DNA of 53,298 nucleotides from Bacteroidota bacterium (GCA_024279935.1 JAJRQZ010000036.1:1-53298); one strand, 5' to 3'; shown: positions 36,412 to 45,825, counted from the first letter of the stretch. The notes: generated by a model not told the origin, from the letters alone. Translations and numbers: made by a program.

Positions 36412-36789
36412 ATGTTACATAAAGAAAAAACCAGTGAAATTTTACAAGCATTCTACAAAGTTTATAATACTTTAGGTTATGGATTTCTTGAAAAGGTCTA
36501 CGAAAATGCAATGATGATTGAGTTGAAGAAAAATGGTCTTTACTGCAAACAGCAACAGCATATTGATGTGTTTTATGAGGATGCCAAAGTAGGAGACTAT
36601 TTTGCAGATATTTTTGTTGAAAACCTGATAATTATTGAATTGAAAGCAGCTGAAAATATTGCTGAGCCCCATGAATATCAACTGTTGAATTATTTGAAAG
36701 CCACTGATATTGAGGTTGGATTATTGTTGAATTTTGGTAAAAAGCCACAGTTCAAGAGAAAAATATTTACCAATGACAGGAAGGGGTAA
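36412..36789 (+). CDS. GxxExxY family protein (PD-(D/E)xK nuclease-like)
   Basis: The 125 residues show the namesake motif at GYGFLEKVYENAM (G-x-x-E-x-x-Y) and a DYFADIFVENLIIIELKA core. That core is the D...E-x-K arrangement of PD-(D/E)xK nucleases. The family is abundant in Bacteroidota and its role is unknown; it behaves like a mobile or repeat-associated gene. Here it lies inside a field of 94-bp direct repeats, left block ending about 75 bases upstream and right block starting right at its stop. The gene is complete. Confidence 0.85.
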   Translation: MLHKEKTSEILQAFYKVYNTLGYGFLEKVYENAMMIELKKNGLYCKQQQHIDVFYEDAKVGDYFADIFVENLIIIELKAAENIAEPHEYQLLNYLKATDIEVGLLLNFGKKPQFKRKIFTNDRKG

Positions 36790-36790
36790 A

Positions 36791-37120
36791 CTGATAAAAT
36801 ACTCAGAGAAAAATCTGCATAATCCGTGTGCTCCGTGTTCCCACTCAATAGAACGCTGATGACACGGATGTAACTGATTTGAGCTGATAAAGAAAAATCC
36901 GTTTCGACCCGTTTAATCCGCGTGCTCCGTGTTCCCATTCAACAGAACGCTGATGACACGGATGCAACTGATTTGAGCTGATAAAGAAAAATCCGTTTTG
37001 ACCCGTTTAATCCGTGTGCTCCGTGTTCCCACTCAACAGAACGCTGATGACACGGATGCAACTGATTTGAGCTGATAAAAAATCCGTTTTAATTCGCATA
37101 ATCCGCGTGCTCCGTGTTCC
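36791..37120 (+). repeat. 94-bp direct repeats, right block
   Basis: A partial diverged unit (36791-36850) is followed by units starting at 36851, 36945 and 37039, exactly 94 bases apart; the last is slightly shortened. Units differ by single bases (for example GATGTAACTG against GATGCAACTG). No open frame uses them. They are the same sequence as the left block at 36201. Confidence 0.88.
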
Positions 37121-37175
37121 AATTGCTTCCTTTTCATACAGCAAGTCAGAGATACTTTGTATTTGTTATCTATTA

Positions 37176-38021
37176 TTAAAAACCAAAATCGCTAAGTTTC
37201 CCGACTTTGTCAAGCCTTACACCTTTTTCAGTTTGCTGCAAGGTACATGCCTCATTATAAATGTCATGTTCGAAGAAAAGAACGTAGTCATTCCCGACAG
37301 CCTCTGCATAAAATCTTTCGCGATCTTTTAAGGTCAGAAGCGGACGGGTGTCGTAAGCCATTACCCAGGGCATCGGGATATGTGCCGCCGATGGCATTAA
37401 GTCGGCCATGAACACAACTGTTTTCCCATTTACTTTAATATGCGGGATCACCTGTCCGTCGGTATGCCCGCTATAAAGCTTGAACCAGATATCAGGAATA
37501 TGCTCACCTTCGTTCTCAACAAGGTTCAGCCGCCCGCTCTCCTCTATGGGATAAATGTTTTCTTTTAAAAAAGATGCTTTTTCGCGCCGGTTGGGATTAG
37601 TGGCCCATTCGTATTGCTGCTTGCTGGTCCAGTAGGTAGCGTTTGGGAAAGCCAGTTCGAAACCGCTGTTGTCGTTGTTCCATTTCACGCTTCCCCCGCA
37701 ATGGTCGAAATGCATGTGCGTAAGGATCACATCAGTAATGTCCCCAAAAGAAAAGCCTACGCCGGCAAGAGATTTCTCAAGGGTATCATCGCCGTTAAGA
37801 TAGTAGTGGCGCAGCCATTTTTCGTCTTGCTTTTCGCCTATGCCATTGTCAATCAAGATTTTCCTGTCGCCATCAACAACTAAGAGGCAGCGCATGGCCC
37901 AGTTGCACAGGTTGTTCTCGTCAGCAGGATACACTTTGTTCCAGAGCACTTTCGGCACAACGCCGAACATGGCACCTCCATCCAATTTCAAATTACCGGT
38001 CTCTATGGGGTATAATTTCAT
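37176..38021 (-). CDS. MBL-fold metallo-hydrolase
   Basis: A 281-residue cytoplasmic metallo-beta-lactamase-fold hydrolase. LTHMHFDHCGG supplies the H-x-H-x-D-H zinc motif, with the downstream LYSGHTDGQVIPHI (third His), FMADLMPSAAHIP (bridging Asp) and FFEHDIYNEA as the further metal ligands. It resembles the N-acyl-homoserine-lactonase/quorum-quenching branch only in general layout; substrate unknown. The gene is separate from the cytochrome gene upstream by 93 bases. Confidence 0.83.
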   Translation of the reverse strand: MKLYPIETGNLKLDGGAMFGVVPKVLWNKVYPADENNLCNWAMRCLLVVDGDRKILIDNGIGEKQDEKWLRHYYLNGDDTLEKSLAGVGFSFGDITDVILTHMHFDHCGGSVKWNNDNSGFELAFPNATYWTSKQQYEWATNPNRREKASFLKENIYPIEESGRLNLVENEGEHIPDIWFKLYSGHTDGQVIPHIKVNGKTVVFMADLMPSAAHIPMPWVMAYDTRPLLTLKDRERFYAEAVGNDYVLFFEHDIYNEACTLQQTEKGVRLDKVGKLSDFGF

Positions 38022-38114
38022 TTCTTTCTGTTTTGAAATGCGAAAGTAGGAAAAAACAAAACACGGCTAAAACAGATTTTAAGCAGCCACCCCCGAAATC
38101 ATACGATTTACAAA

Positions 38115-39188
38115 TCAACGACCAAGCTCAGCCGGAACAGTCGCCGCGGCAGCCGGAACCTTCCCCGTCAGGGTTTTCAAGAACACGAAAATCTCATCAA
38201 TCTGTTCATCAGCAAGGTCTTTGTTAAGTTCGGCCTTGCCCATAATTTTTATGGCCATTTTTAAATCGCTGACGCTTCCGTCGTGGAAATACGGGGCGGT
38301 TTTTTCTATATTCCTCAAGCTGGGGACGTAAAACATAAACTTATCGGCTTCGTTGTTAGTTTCCTGAAACAGTCCGTAATCAATATTCTTGCTTCCAGTA
38401 AGCTCCCAGTAATCGCCAAACAAGGCAAACTTCTGCAGCATAGTTCCGCCCAAAACACTAGCTGTGTGACAGGCAATACAACCTTGGCCGATAAAAGTCC
38501 CCAAACCTTTCTTCTCCTGTGCGCTCATGGCGTTTACATTGCCGGCAAGGTATTTATCAAACTTTGCAGGCGTAAGCAAAGTACGTTCGAAAGCAGCAAT
38601 CGCATGACGGATGTTTTTATAAGTAAAAGCATCATTTTCACCCGGGTATGCTTCTGCAAACAGCTGTTGGTACATTTCAACTTTCTTTAACCTGTCGAGC
38701 AAGAACTGTTCGCTAGGAATAGCCATTTCGGCAGGGTTTAAAATCGGCCCGCCTGCTTGTTGCTCGACATCTTTGTTGCGGCCATCCCAAAACTGCGCGC
38801 CTTTTAAGGCTGCATTAAAGACCGTCGGGGAATTCCGGGTTCCGGGTATCCCGTTGTCGCCGGGCGAGGTGGGCAGCTTATCGACTCCATAAGTCGCGAT
38901 ATTGTGGCATGTATTACAGCTTTGTGTCTGATCTTTCGAGAGACGGGTGTCGTAATAGAGCATTTTCCCTAGCTTAAGCTTGGCCTCGGTAATTTCATTT
39001 TCGGGGTTCAGGGCTTGAGCGGGCAGCACCTTGAAGAACATTTGGGCTTTTGAAAGCAAATCCTTGTCTGCCTTAGATAATTCCGGGGCTTTCTTGTCAG
39101 CGGCATTCTCTTTGTCCGTTTGGTTTCCGGCGCAGCCAAAGAACAGGACTGCCGGCAATACCAATAATAGAATAAACTTCTTCATCAT
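38115..39188 (-). CDS. Di-haem cytochrome c peroxidase (lipoprotein)
   Basis: This periplasmic enzyme reduces hydrogen peroxide using two c-type haems. Residues 1-19 are a lipoprotein signal with the lipobox FFGC. The first haem site is SCNTCHN near residue 90 and the second GCIACHT near 238. The blocks LGKMLYYDTRLSKDQTQ and YFHDGSVSDLKMAIKIMG are typical of the MauG/CcpA family. The 357-residue length is usual. Fits an organism that meets oxygen or peroxide. The upstream ROK gene ends 18 bases away on the same strand. Confidence 0.9.
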   Translation of the reverse strand: MMKKFILLLVLPAVLFFGCAGNQTDKENAADKKAPELSKADKDLLSKAQMFFKVLPAQALNPENEITEAKLKLGKMLYYDTRLSKDQTQSCNTCHNIATYGVDKLPTSPGDNGIPGTRNSPTVFNAALKGAQFWDGRNKDVEQQAGGPILNPAEMAIPSEQFLLDRLKKVEMYQQLFAEAYPGENDAFTYKNIRHAIAAFERTLLTPAKFDKYLAGNVNAMSAQEKKGLGTFIGQGCIACHTASVLGGTMLQKFALFGDYWELTGSKNIDYGLFQETNNEADKFMFYVPSLRNIEKTAPYFHDGSVSDLKMAIKIMGKAELNKDLADEQIDEIFVFLKTLTGKVPAAAATVPAELGR

Positions 39189-39206
39189 TATTAATTTTGC
39201 GCTAAT

Positions 39207-40301
39207 TTAAGAAAAATATAACTTATCCGCTGCCACGTCCCATGCTCCCAGGGCCACCGCCTCGGAAGTGCCCAGGACACTTAATCCCACACCTATTTTT
39301 TTTATTGCATTGTATTTTATTTTCTCGCCTGAAAAGGGAACCGCTATCTCGGTACTTTCGTCCACCAGGAAATCGGCAAGGCATTGTTCGTTGTGAAGGT
39401 TGTAGGCATACACCTCCATACGGGGCAGTTTCCCGCCATTTGTTTTTTCCAGATGGCTGTTCATAGTGTTAACCGCAGTTTGCAGGAAAAGCAGATAAGC
39501 TGCCGAAAGCCCTCCCCCGACAACAATGAGGCTGTCGGTTAAGCTAGCAGCACTTGCAAGGACCCCGCCAAGCACTTTCCCGAAATGTTCCCATGCTTTT
39601 ATGGCCGCCTCCTTATTGCCTTTCCTCTGGCCCATCCCAATCCGGAAGATATCAAAAGGCTCGGGGGTGTTTTCGGGCATGCAACTGGCAAAATCACCGA
39701 ATAATTTCTTTATCCCCCTAATGCTCAGGATTTCTTCGGCACTCCGGGTGTGATCAAACGGGTTTAGGAACCTGTTAATCTCGGCTCCCGCCGAATTGTC
39801 GCCCAACCATAACATGCCATTGCTTACCATCCCGCCGCCAAAACCTGTGCCAAGCGTAATGCCCAAAAGGTTTTTGTATGTTCTTGGATTGCCGCTGTCC
39901 GATAACTTTCGGTTGATCTCGGGCAAAAGCCCGGAAATCGCTTCGCCAAGAGCAAAAAGGTCTCCATCGTTATTGATAAAAACAGGGATGCCAAAATGAT
40001 TCTGCAGCATCTGCTTCAAGGCCACACCACCTTTGAAAAACGGCAGGTTCGCCAAATCGCCGATTATCCCGTTTTCGTAATCGGCCGGGCCGGGAAAACA
40101 AAAGCTTATGGCATCGGCTTTGCCGCCCGAAAGCTTCAGCACTTCCGAAAAACCGGAAATAAGCTTGTTTAAAAAATCGGCCAGGCTTTGGGAACTTGTT
40201 GCCATTGAGTGTTCACTGCTGATTTCCCCCCCCTTGATTGAAGAAAAAACAAGGTTTGTCCCACCTGCATCAAGACTTAATATTGTTTTTTTTTGTTGCA
40301 T
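39207..40301 (-). CDS. ROK-family sugar kinase without the zinc motif
   Basis: A 364-residue cytoplasmic sugar kinase. The ATP phosphate loop LSLDAGGTNLVF opens the protein; FPGPADYENGIIGD and INNDGDLFALGEA give the catalytic Asp region; GITLGTGFGGGMV and DSLIVVGGGLSAAY complete the actin-like fold. The ROK zinc-binding C-x-C-G-x-x-G-C segment is absent: at that place the protein reads NSAGAEINRFLNPFDHTRSAEEI. It may be a hexokinase-type ROK enzyme of the Bacteroidota kind; the sugar cannot be read. Confidence 0.8.
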   Translation of the reverse strand: MQQKKTILSLDAGGTNLVFSSIKGGEISSEHSMATSSQSLADFLNKLISGFSEVLKLSGGKADAISFCFPGPADYENGIIGDLANLPFFKGGVALKQMLQNHFGIPVFINNDGDLFALGEAISGLLPEINRKLSDSGNPRTYKNLLGITLGTGFGGGMVSNGMLWLGDNSAGAEINRFLNPFDHTRSAEEILSIRGIKKLFGDFASCMPENTPEPFDIFRIGMGQRKGNKEAAIKAWEHFGKVLGGVLASAASLTDSLIVVGGGLSAAYLLFLQTAVNTMNSHLEKTNGGKLPRMEVYAYNLHNEQCLADFLVDESTEIAVPFSGEKIKYNAIKKIGVGLSVLGTSEAVALGAWDVAADKLYFS

Positions 40302-40882
40302 TATATTTTTCTGATGTATAGTTTGCTCAATTATAAATTGTGTCGATTAACTTATAGTGTACCTTTAACCGGTCGATCTTTGCGATCATGTCAACCACAA
40401 ATGATACATTATGTTTAAGGCGTTAAGCAAATGTAAACTAAAAAATAATTAATCTGATCAACAGTTATTCAAAAAATTCAGTACAACTTGTTTCGAGCTA
40501 CTGCGACACAACAGATTCTTTAAAACAGTATAAAAACAACAAAGGTGCTTTTTCTTACGTTTTTTTTATTGCGCTCTATGATCGGAGTCGTTCTGTTTGC
40601 TTTGCGCTGACTCTGATCATTTTCTTAAGTACATTATACTCGCTAAATAGTATGGCAACTGTCTTTTTAATTCCTCGAAGAAAAACAACATAGCAAAAAA
40701 TCATCAGAAACTCTTTATTAAATATTACCATTCTTTTGTTAACTTTACTGCAGTATTGTACACAACAACAGTGTAAAACAGAAAGTTATAAACAATATCT
40801 TAGATAATTGTTGATGGAAACATTTTTTTTTATTAAGTTTGACACTTATTAGAAATAACCGATTAATTAACAATATTGTTAT
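40302..40882. other. Long AT-rich region upstream of the CRISPR-Cas operon, with an inverted repeat
   Basis: 581 bases without a credible gene. An inverted repeat, ATGATCGGAGTC (40578-40589) and GACTCTGATCAT (40609-40620), pairs 11 of 12 bases around a 19-base loop and is followed by TTTTCTT; it could be a terminator or operator. Near the cas start, TTTGACA (40838-40844) could serve as a -33 element, but no good TAnnTTTG follows at the right distance. The operon promoter is therefore not pinned down. Confidence 0.45.
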
Positions 40883-42397
40883 ATGGATTATCTTTATGGA
40901 GCAAGTGTGCAGGGTATACAGGAGTTTATTTTTAGAACGAATAAACTGAAAGAAATAATAGTTACAAGCCAATTGGTGGATAATATCTGCACTTCAGAGT
41001 TTCGGGCTTTTTGTAAAGGAAACGATGCGGAAGTTAAAGAGAAAAATATTATCATGTCAGCAGCGGGAAATATTAAATATTTGCTTGACAAGGATGATTG
41101 CGAAAAGATTGTCCGCTCTTTCCCAAAGCATATCAGCAATTATGCTCCCGGCATAACAATAAGCCAGGCAGTGGTCAAGCTGTCGGGGAATTTGAAAAAG
41201 AAGGACATTGATGATTTGGAAGAAAGACTGAAGATCCAGCGAAACAGGGCTGACATGCCCGTTGATATTGGTTTTATGGGTCTGGAAAGGGCAAGAAGGA
41301 CAGGAGGGGTTGCCAATTCTCTTTATAAAGATAAAAATGACACGGAAGAAAAGCCTGTTGATAGGGCAACTCAAATAAAAGCATCTATGCGTAAAGAAGA
41401 TACGCTAAGATTGTTTGAAAAATTTAAAAAAAATGTTAATGTAGAAGATGTGGCTTTTGATATGGCAGACATTACCAAACAAAGCGATAACGCCTGGCTC
41501 GCAATCATCCATGCCGACGGCAATGCTTTGGGTTTAAAGTTGCAAAACCTTGCAAATAAAATTACGGATAAAAAAGAGATGAAAAATGCTTTTGCCCGGT
41601 TTTCAAAAGAACTGGACATGGCAACTCAAGAAGCTGCGCAAACTGCTTTTGAAGAAGTAATTGACAAAAAAGAACCAAACCAACGATATCCTTTACGTCC
41701 CGTTGTTTTGGGAGGGGATGACCTGACAGTAATCATCCGGGCCGATCTGGCTTTTGATTTTACAAAAGAATACCTCAATGCTTTTGAAAAAAAAACAAAG
41801 GATTATTTGAAGTTTATGACCTCTGAATTTAAGGTAGATATCTTTGATAAAGGCTTAACTGCTTGTGCCGGCATTGCCTACATCAAGGAATCCTACCCTT
41901 TTCATTATGGCGTTCACCTGGCGGAGAGCCTTACGGCTGAAGCCAAAAAGTTTTCCAAAGGGATTGATTCGGAAAGTGTCCCCTCAAGCCTTTCGTTTTA
42001 TAAAGTTCAGTCATCGTTTATTGATGAATTAGAATCCATGAAAGCAAGAACGCATTTCGCGAAAAAATCAAACATAAGTTTTGATTACGGGCCGTATCTA
42101 ATTGCTGATGGTAATAATGGCTATGCTGTTATAAGTGAGCTGGAAGAAAAACTTGACACCTTGGAAAAGCTTCAAAAAGCAGACTCAAAAGGCATTTCCA
42201 AACTCCGTCAATGGCTCTCGGAACTGCACAGAGATAAATCAAAGGCAGATTTTATGATGACACGTATCGAAACCGTCAACAAGGACATTTATCAGGCACT
42301 AAAACTGGAAAGCGCAATCAAGAACAATAAAACCATCCTGCAGGATTTAATCCATTTAAACACTTTTAAAACTCAATCTGATGACGATAAATTATAA
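40883..42397 (+). CDS. cas10: Type III CRISPR Cas10-like large subunit, cyclase-competent, no HD domain
   Basis: The 504 residues begin with YGASVQGIQEFIFRTNKLKE, the Palm-1 start seen in Cmr2/Cas10 proteins, and reach the second Palm domain with WLAIIHADGNALG (about 205-217) and the cyclase motif LGGDDLTVI, GGDD at 277-280. This should make cyclic oligoadenylates when target RNA is bound. There is no N-terminal HD nuclease (no HD pair before residue 100) and no zinc-finger cysteine pairs, so it is about 500 residues instead of 700-1000. The C-terminal helical region (about 390-504) resembles domain D4. It heads the operon and overlaps the next gene by 17 bases. Confidence 0.85.
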   Translation: MDYLYGASVQGIQEFIFRTNKLKEIIVTSQLVDNICTSEFRAFCKGNDAEVKEKNIIMSAAGNIKYLLDKDDCEKIVRSFPKHISNYAPGITISQAVVKLSGNLKKKDIDDLEERLKIQRNRADMPVDIGFMGLERARRTGGVANSLYKDKNDTEEKPVDRATQIKASMRKEDTLRLFEKFKKNVNVEDVAFDMADITKQSDNAWLAIIHADGNALGLKLQNLANKITDKKEMKNAFARFSKELDMATQEAAQTAFEEVIDKKEPNQRYPLRPVVLGGDDLTVIIRADLAFDFTKEYLNAFEKKTKDYLKFMTSEFKVDIFDKGLTACAGIAYIKESYPFHYGVHLAESLTAEAKKFSKGIDSESVPSSLSFYKVQSSFIDELESMKARTHFAKKSNISFDYGPYLIADGNNGYAVISELEEKLDTLEKLQKADSKGISKLRQWLSELHRDKSKADFMMTRIETVNKDIYQALKLESAIKNNKTILQDLIHLNTFKTQSDDDKL

Positions 42398-42989
42398 AAT
42401 TGAAATGCTGTCCGACTGGCATGTGGGGTCGGGACTGGATTCCGCTTCGGAGGCTGATGCGCTGGTGCTAAAAGATGAAGACAAGCTGCCCTATATCCCC
42501 GGCAAGACCATCAAAGGATTGTTGAAAGACGCATTTAAGGACATGCTCGATGTTGACGGGGCATCCATTACAAAAGACCAAGTTGATATTATCTTTGGAT
42601 ATGTCATAGAAAAGTCTGGCGAAAACAATCAAAAACCGGAAGATAAAATTGGCAGTACAAAATCAGGTACGGCTTTCTTTTCCAATGCAATTGTAAATGA
42701 AACTGAAAGAAAAGAAATCATTGGCAACAATCTATCAGAACACCTTTACAGAAACATCGCTTCCACCAAAATTGATGATAATGGTGTTGCTGAAGGTAAA
42801 TCATTGCGGGTAATGCAGGTATACATCCCCCTTACACTCGAAGGACAGATTTCCGAAATAAATGAAAAGGATAAGGAATTGTTCGAAAAAGCCTTTAAAT
42901 GGCTAAGGCATCTTGGCGTAAACCGCAACAGGGGTTTGGGCCGTTGTAAATGCTCAATTATTAATACTACAGAAAACCAAGCATTATGA
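42381..42989 (+). CDS. cas7: Cas7-family RAMP (Csm3/Cmr4-like), single domain
   Basis: A 202-residue backbone subunit of the interference complex. It has the Cas7 layout: DWHVGSGLDSASEADALVLK near the N-terminus, the glycine-rich LPYIPGKTIKGLLKDAF helix start, and the C-terminal GVNRNRGLGRC loop. Asp26 in EADALVL lines up by eye with the catalytic Asp that cuts target RNA in Csm3 and Cmr4, so this subunit may slice RNA. The start overlaps the cas10 end; its stop overlaps the next start in ATGA. Confidence 0.82.
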   Translation: MTINYKIEMLSDWHVGSGLDSASEADALVLKDEDKLPYIPGKTIKGLLKDAFKDMLDVDGASITKDQVDIIFGYVIEKSGENNQKPEDKIGSTKSGTAFFSNAIVNETERKEIIGNNLSEHLYRNIASTKIDDNGVAEGKSLRVMQVYIPLTLEGQISEINEKDKELFEKAFKWLRHLGVNRNRGLGRCKCSIINTTENQAL

Positions 42990-44455
42990 TAAAAAAATAC
43001 TTTAAGTGCACTTTGAAAACCGATATCGTCCTCAATGCATCTTTGGCAACAGAGGGAAATATGAAAACCCTGGATTATATACCGGGCAGTAATTTTTTGG
43101 GTATTGTTGCGGGAAAATATTCTGAATTTAAAGAAACTGCGTATGATATTTTCCATTCCGGCAAGGTCTCCTTTGGCGATGCACTGATTGCAGAAGGAAA
43201 TGCACAAAGCTATGCCATGCCCTTTTCTTTGTTCCAGGATAAATTGAACAAAGGTATCCCCGGCAAACCTGTGTGGGTCCATCATTATTTGAATGATGAC
43301 AACCGCCCAAAAGATAAAAACGGATTAGTTATCCAACTCAAACAACACCGCGCAGGATACTTCAATCCCGACGACATCTATTTTGACAAACCGAAGCAAA
43401 AGTTTTCTTTAAAGTCGGCTCACGACAGGGGTAAAAGAAGGTCGAAGGAGGGCGCCATGTTTGGTTTTGAATCAATCCTTAAAGGCCAGGAATTTGTTTT
43501 TTCTGTTGATTTTGAAGATGAAAAGGTTACTTACATTAAGAAGATATGCGACACTTTGATTGGGCCAAAAAGAATTGGAAAATCCAAAACCGCCCAATAT
43601 GGTCAGGTGGAAATTACTCCTTTGACAGAACCACCCAAAACATTTAACAATGGGGAGTTGAAAGGCAATCAATTGGTAGTTTATGCCGAAAGCAACCTCT
43701 GTTTGCTCAACGAATACGGGCAATCCACCTTCCAACCGGAGCCGGGGCATTTTGGCGTTGAGGGTGAAATAGATTGGCCGGCTTCGCAAATCCGCACCTA
43801 TTCCTATTCCCCATGGAATACATTCAGGAACACAACCGGCACCCAGAGGGATTGTATTTTAAAAGGTTCAGTGATAATATTAAAACTGAAGAATGGGATT
43901 GCTATCAAAAGTCTTCCTCAAAAAGTTGGCGAATACCTTGAAGAAGGACTGGGAAGGGTAATTTACAATCCCGGTTTTTTACTGGCGGATGAAAAAGGGA
44001 AATGGAGCACTTGTTTAAAAGAGCCTGCGGCAGAAACAAATGAAATTGAGACAACGTCCATTAACAGCCCGCTTGCAAAACTTTTGGACAAAAAGAGGGA
44101 GAAAGCCAATAATGAATTGGAAATCGGAAAGGCCGTTCAGGAATTTATGGGAAAAAACAAATCCAAATTCCACAAGGTGTCTGCAAGTCAATGGGGCACA
44201 ATCCGCTCTTTGTGTATGCAAGTGGATAGCGTTGATACACTCAATATTGAGCTGTTTACTAAAAAAGATGAAAATGAAAAAGACATTGGGCTATTAATGC
44301 ACGGGGTTTCTGCCCAAACATACTGGGACAAAGGAAATATCCGGAAAATTTTGCAGCAAACAATTATTGATAACCGAAAGTTAGGCTTGGGCTATATTAT
44401 CAAACTCGCTGCTGAAATGGCCAATTGGAAACAAAATCAAAAAGACAAAAAATGA
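42986..44455 (+). CDS. csx10: Csx10-like Cas5-type RAMP
   Basis: The 489 residues start with LKTDIVLNASLATEGNMKTLDYIPGSNFLGIVAG, the characteristic opening of the Csx10 family (Cas5-like subunit of subtype III-D) with its lengthened IPG-S block. A central RAMP domain has GFESILKGQEFVFSV and RIGKSKTAQYGQVEI, a glycine-poor version of the RAMP loop. A helical C-terminal part (about 350-489) is rich in Lys and Glu and may take the place of the missing small subunit; that is inference. The start lies in ATGA with the Cas7 gene; the stop shares ATGA with the next gene. Confidence 0.75.
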   Translation: MIKKYFKCTLKTDIVLNASLATEGNMKTLDYIPGSNFLGIVAGKYSEFKETAYDIFHSGKVSFGDALIAEGNAQSYAMPFSLFQDKLNKGIPGKPVWVHHYLNDDNRPKDKNGLVIQLKQHRAGYFNPDDIYFDKPKQKFSLKSAHDRGKRRSKEGAMFGFESILKGQEFVFSVDFEDEKVTYIKKICDTLIGPKRIGKSKTAQYGQVEITPLTEPPKTFNNGELKGNQLVVYAESNLCLLNEYGQSTFQPEPGHFGVEGEIDWPASQIRTYSYSPWNTFRNTTGTQRDCILKGSVIILKLKNGIAIKSLPQKVGEYLEEGLGRVIYNPGFLLADEKGKWSTCLKEPAAETNEIETTSINSPLAKLLDKKREKANNELEIGKAVQEFMGKNKSKFHKVSASQWGTIRSLCMQVDSVDTLNIELFTKKDENEKDIGLLMHGVSAQTYWDKGNIRKILQQTIIDNRKLGLGYIIKLAAEMANWKQNQKDKK

Positions 44456-45825
44456 AATACACGCACAGATATATCGCAAGGATAATTTTGGAAGCCGAAA
44501 CGGCACTCTTTGTCGGTTCGGGCGAAACCTCCCTGACCAAAGATGCCCTGGTGCAAAAAGACCATCACGGATTCCCCATGATTTCCGGCACTTCCTTAAC
44601 AGGGGTGTTGCGCCATGCTTTGGAAGAAAATGGAAAAACAAAAGAATTGAACTCTTTTTTTGGTTTTCAGGAAGGAAAGGAAGGCCTTGGCTCAAAATTG
44701 AAAATCAGTTCGGCCTATCTTATCCTAAACGATTGCAGGATAGCAGAAGGCTTAGTGCTGGCAGAAAACAATAGAGTGTTGTTAAACCATTTCGATAACT
44801 TGCCTACCCGGCAACATGTCCGCATTAACGACAAAGGTGTAGCTGACAAAGAAAAAGGGGGGCTTTTTGATAACGAAGTGGTTTATAAAGGCTGCCGCTT
44901 TGTTTTTGAAATGGAAGTGAAGGGAGATGGAAACGATGAAACCTTATGGCTAGCACTGCTCAAACAATTGAACAACCCGTTGTTCCGTCTCGGGCAAGGG
45001 ACAAGGAACGGATATGGGAAAATGAAGGTCGGATCTTGCAAACAAAAAGTATTCAACCTTACCGATGAAACCGGTTTTGATACCTATTTGAATTTTGACC
45101 CTTCATTCAATGCAGAAAATAAATGTTTGGAAGATTATGAGTTTGAGGGTTGGAAAGATTCATTAATCCATTATCAATTAAAACTTAAACCCGAGGATTT
45201 CTTTATTTTCAATTCCGGCTTTGGCGATGAGGAAGTTGACAATACACCGGTAACAGAAACGGTAGTTGAATATAAAAATGGCATTTTGGTTTTCAGGGAA
45301 GGACAAACATTAATCCCGGCATCTTCAATAAAAGGAGCCATCAGCCACCGTACCGCTTTTCATTTCAACAAAAAAATGGAGGCTTTTGCCGATAAAGAAA
45401 ATGCTAAACCCGAACCCAGGACCGGAACCGACAATGATGCGGTTTATCAATTGTTTGGCACAGAAACGGGCACAAAAGAAAGACCCGCCCATAGGGGAAA
45501 AGCCATTTTTAATGACTCTTATTTAAAAAATGCCAAAAACGATAAAATCTTCAACCACGTGGCCATCGACCGTTTTACCGGCGGCAGTATGGACGGGGCC
45601 TTGTTCAGCGAGAAAGTTACCAGTTACGATAAGGAATTGGAAATTGATATTTATTTGGAAAAACTTGAAAATAAAAAAGCAATTGATGCAATTAAAGCTT
45701 TTGAAGATGCCCTCTGTGATATCTGCAAAGGATTGTTGCCCCTCGGAGGCATGACCACCAAAGGCCATGGGATGTTTACAGGAAAACTTTTAAAAAACAA
45801 TGAAGAAATTTACTGCTATGCATAA
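44452..45825 (+). CDS. Two-domain Cas7 (tandem RAMP fusion)
   Basis: The start is the ATG at 44452 inside ATGA; the open frame upstream is not used. In 457 residues two RAMP units follow each other. Unit 1 (about 1-200) has LFVGSGETSLTKDALVQK, FPMISGTSLTGVLRHAL and FRLGQGTRNGYGKM. Unit 2 (about 235-457) has FNSGFGDEEVDNTPVTETVV, LIPASSIKGAISHRTAFHF and GLLPLGGMTTKGHGMF. Asp31 of unit 1 sits where Csm3-type enzymes cut RNA; unit 2 lacks a clear Asp there. The protein should occupy two places in the backbone, which is typical of III-D-like complexes. Confidence 0.8.
   Translation: MKYTHRYIARIILEAETALFVGSGETSLTKDALVQKDHHGFPMISGTSLTGVLRHALEENGKTKELNSFFGFQEGKEGLGSKLKISSAYLILNDCRIAEGLVLAENNRVLLNHFDNLPTRQHVRINDKGVADKEKGGLFDNEVVYKGCRFVFEMEVKGDGNDETLWLALLKQLNNPLFRLGQGTRNGYGKMKVGSCKQKVFNLTDETGFDTYLNFDPSFNAENKCLEDYEFEGWKDSLIHYQLKLKPEDFFIFNSGFGDEEVDNTPVTETVVEYKNGILVFREGQTLIPASSIKGAISHRTAFHFNKKMEAFADKENAKPEPRTGTDNDAVYQLFGTETGTKERPAHRGKAIFNDSYLKNAKNDKIFNHVAIDRFTGGSMDGALFSEKVTSYDKELEIDIYLEKLENKKAIDAIKAFEDALCDICKGLLPLGGMTTKGHGMFTGKLLKNNEEIYCYA

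Noticed and set aside
42746-43285. Long antisense open frames within the RAMP genes
   Set aside because: They are shadows of strongly coding plus-strand genes with recognised motifs, and lack start signals of their own.
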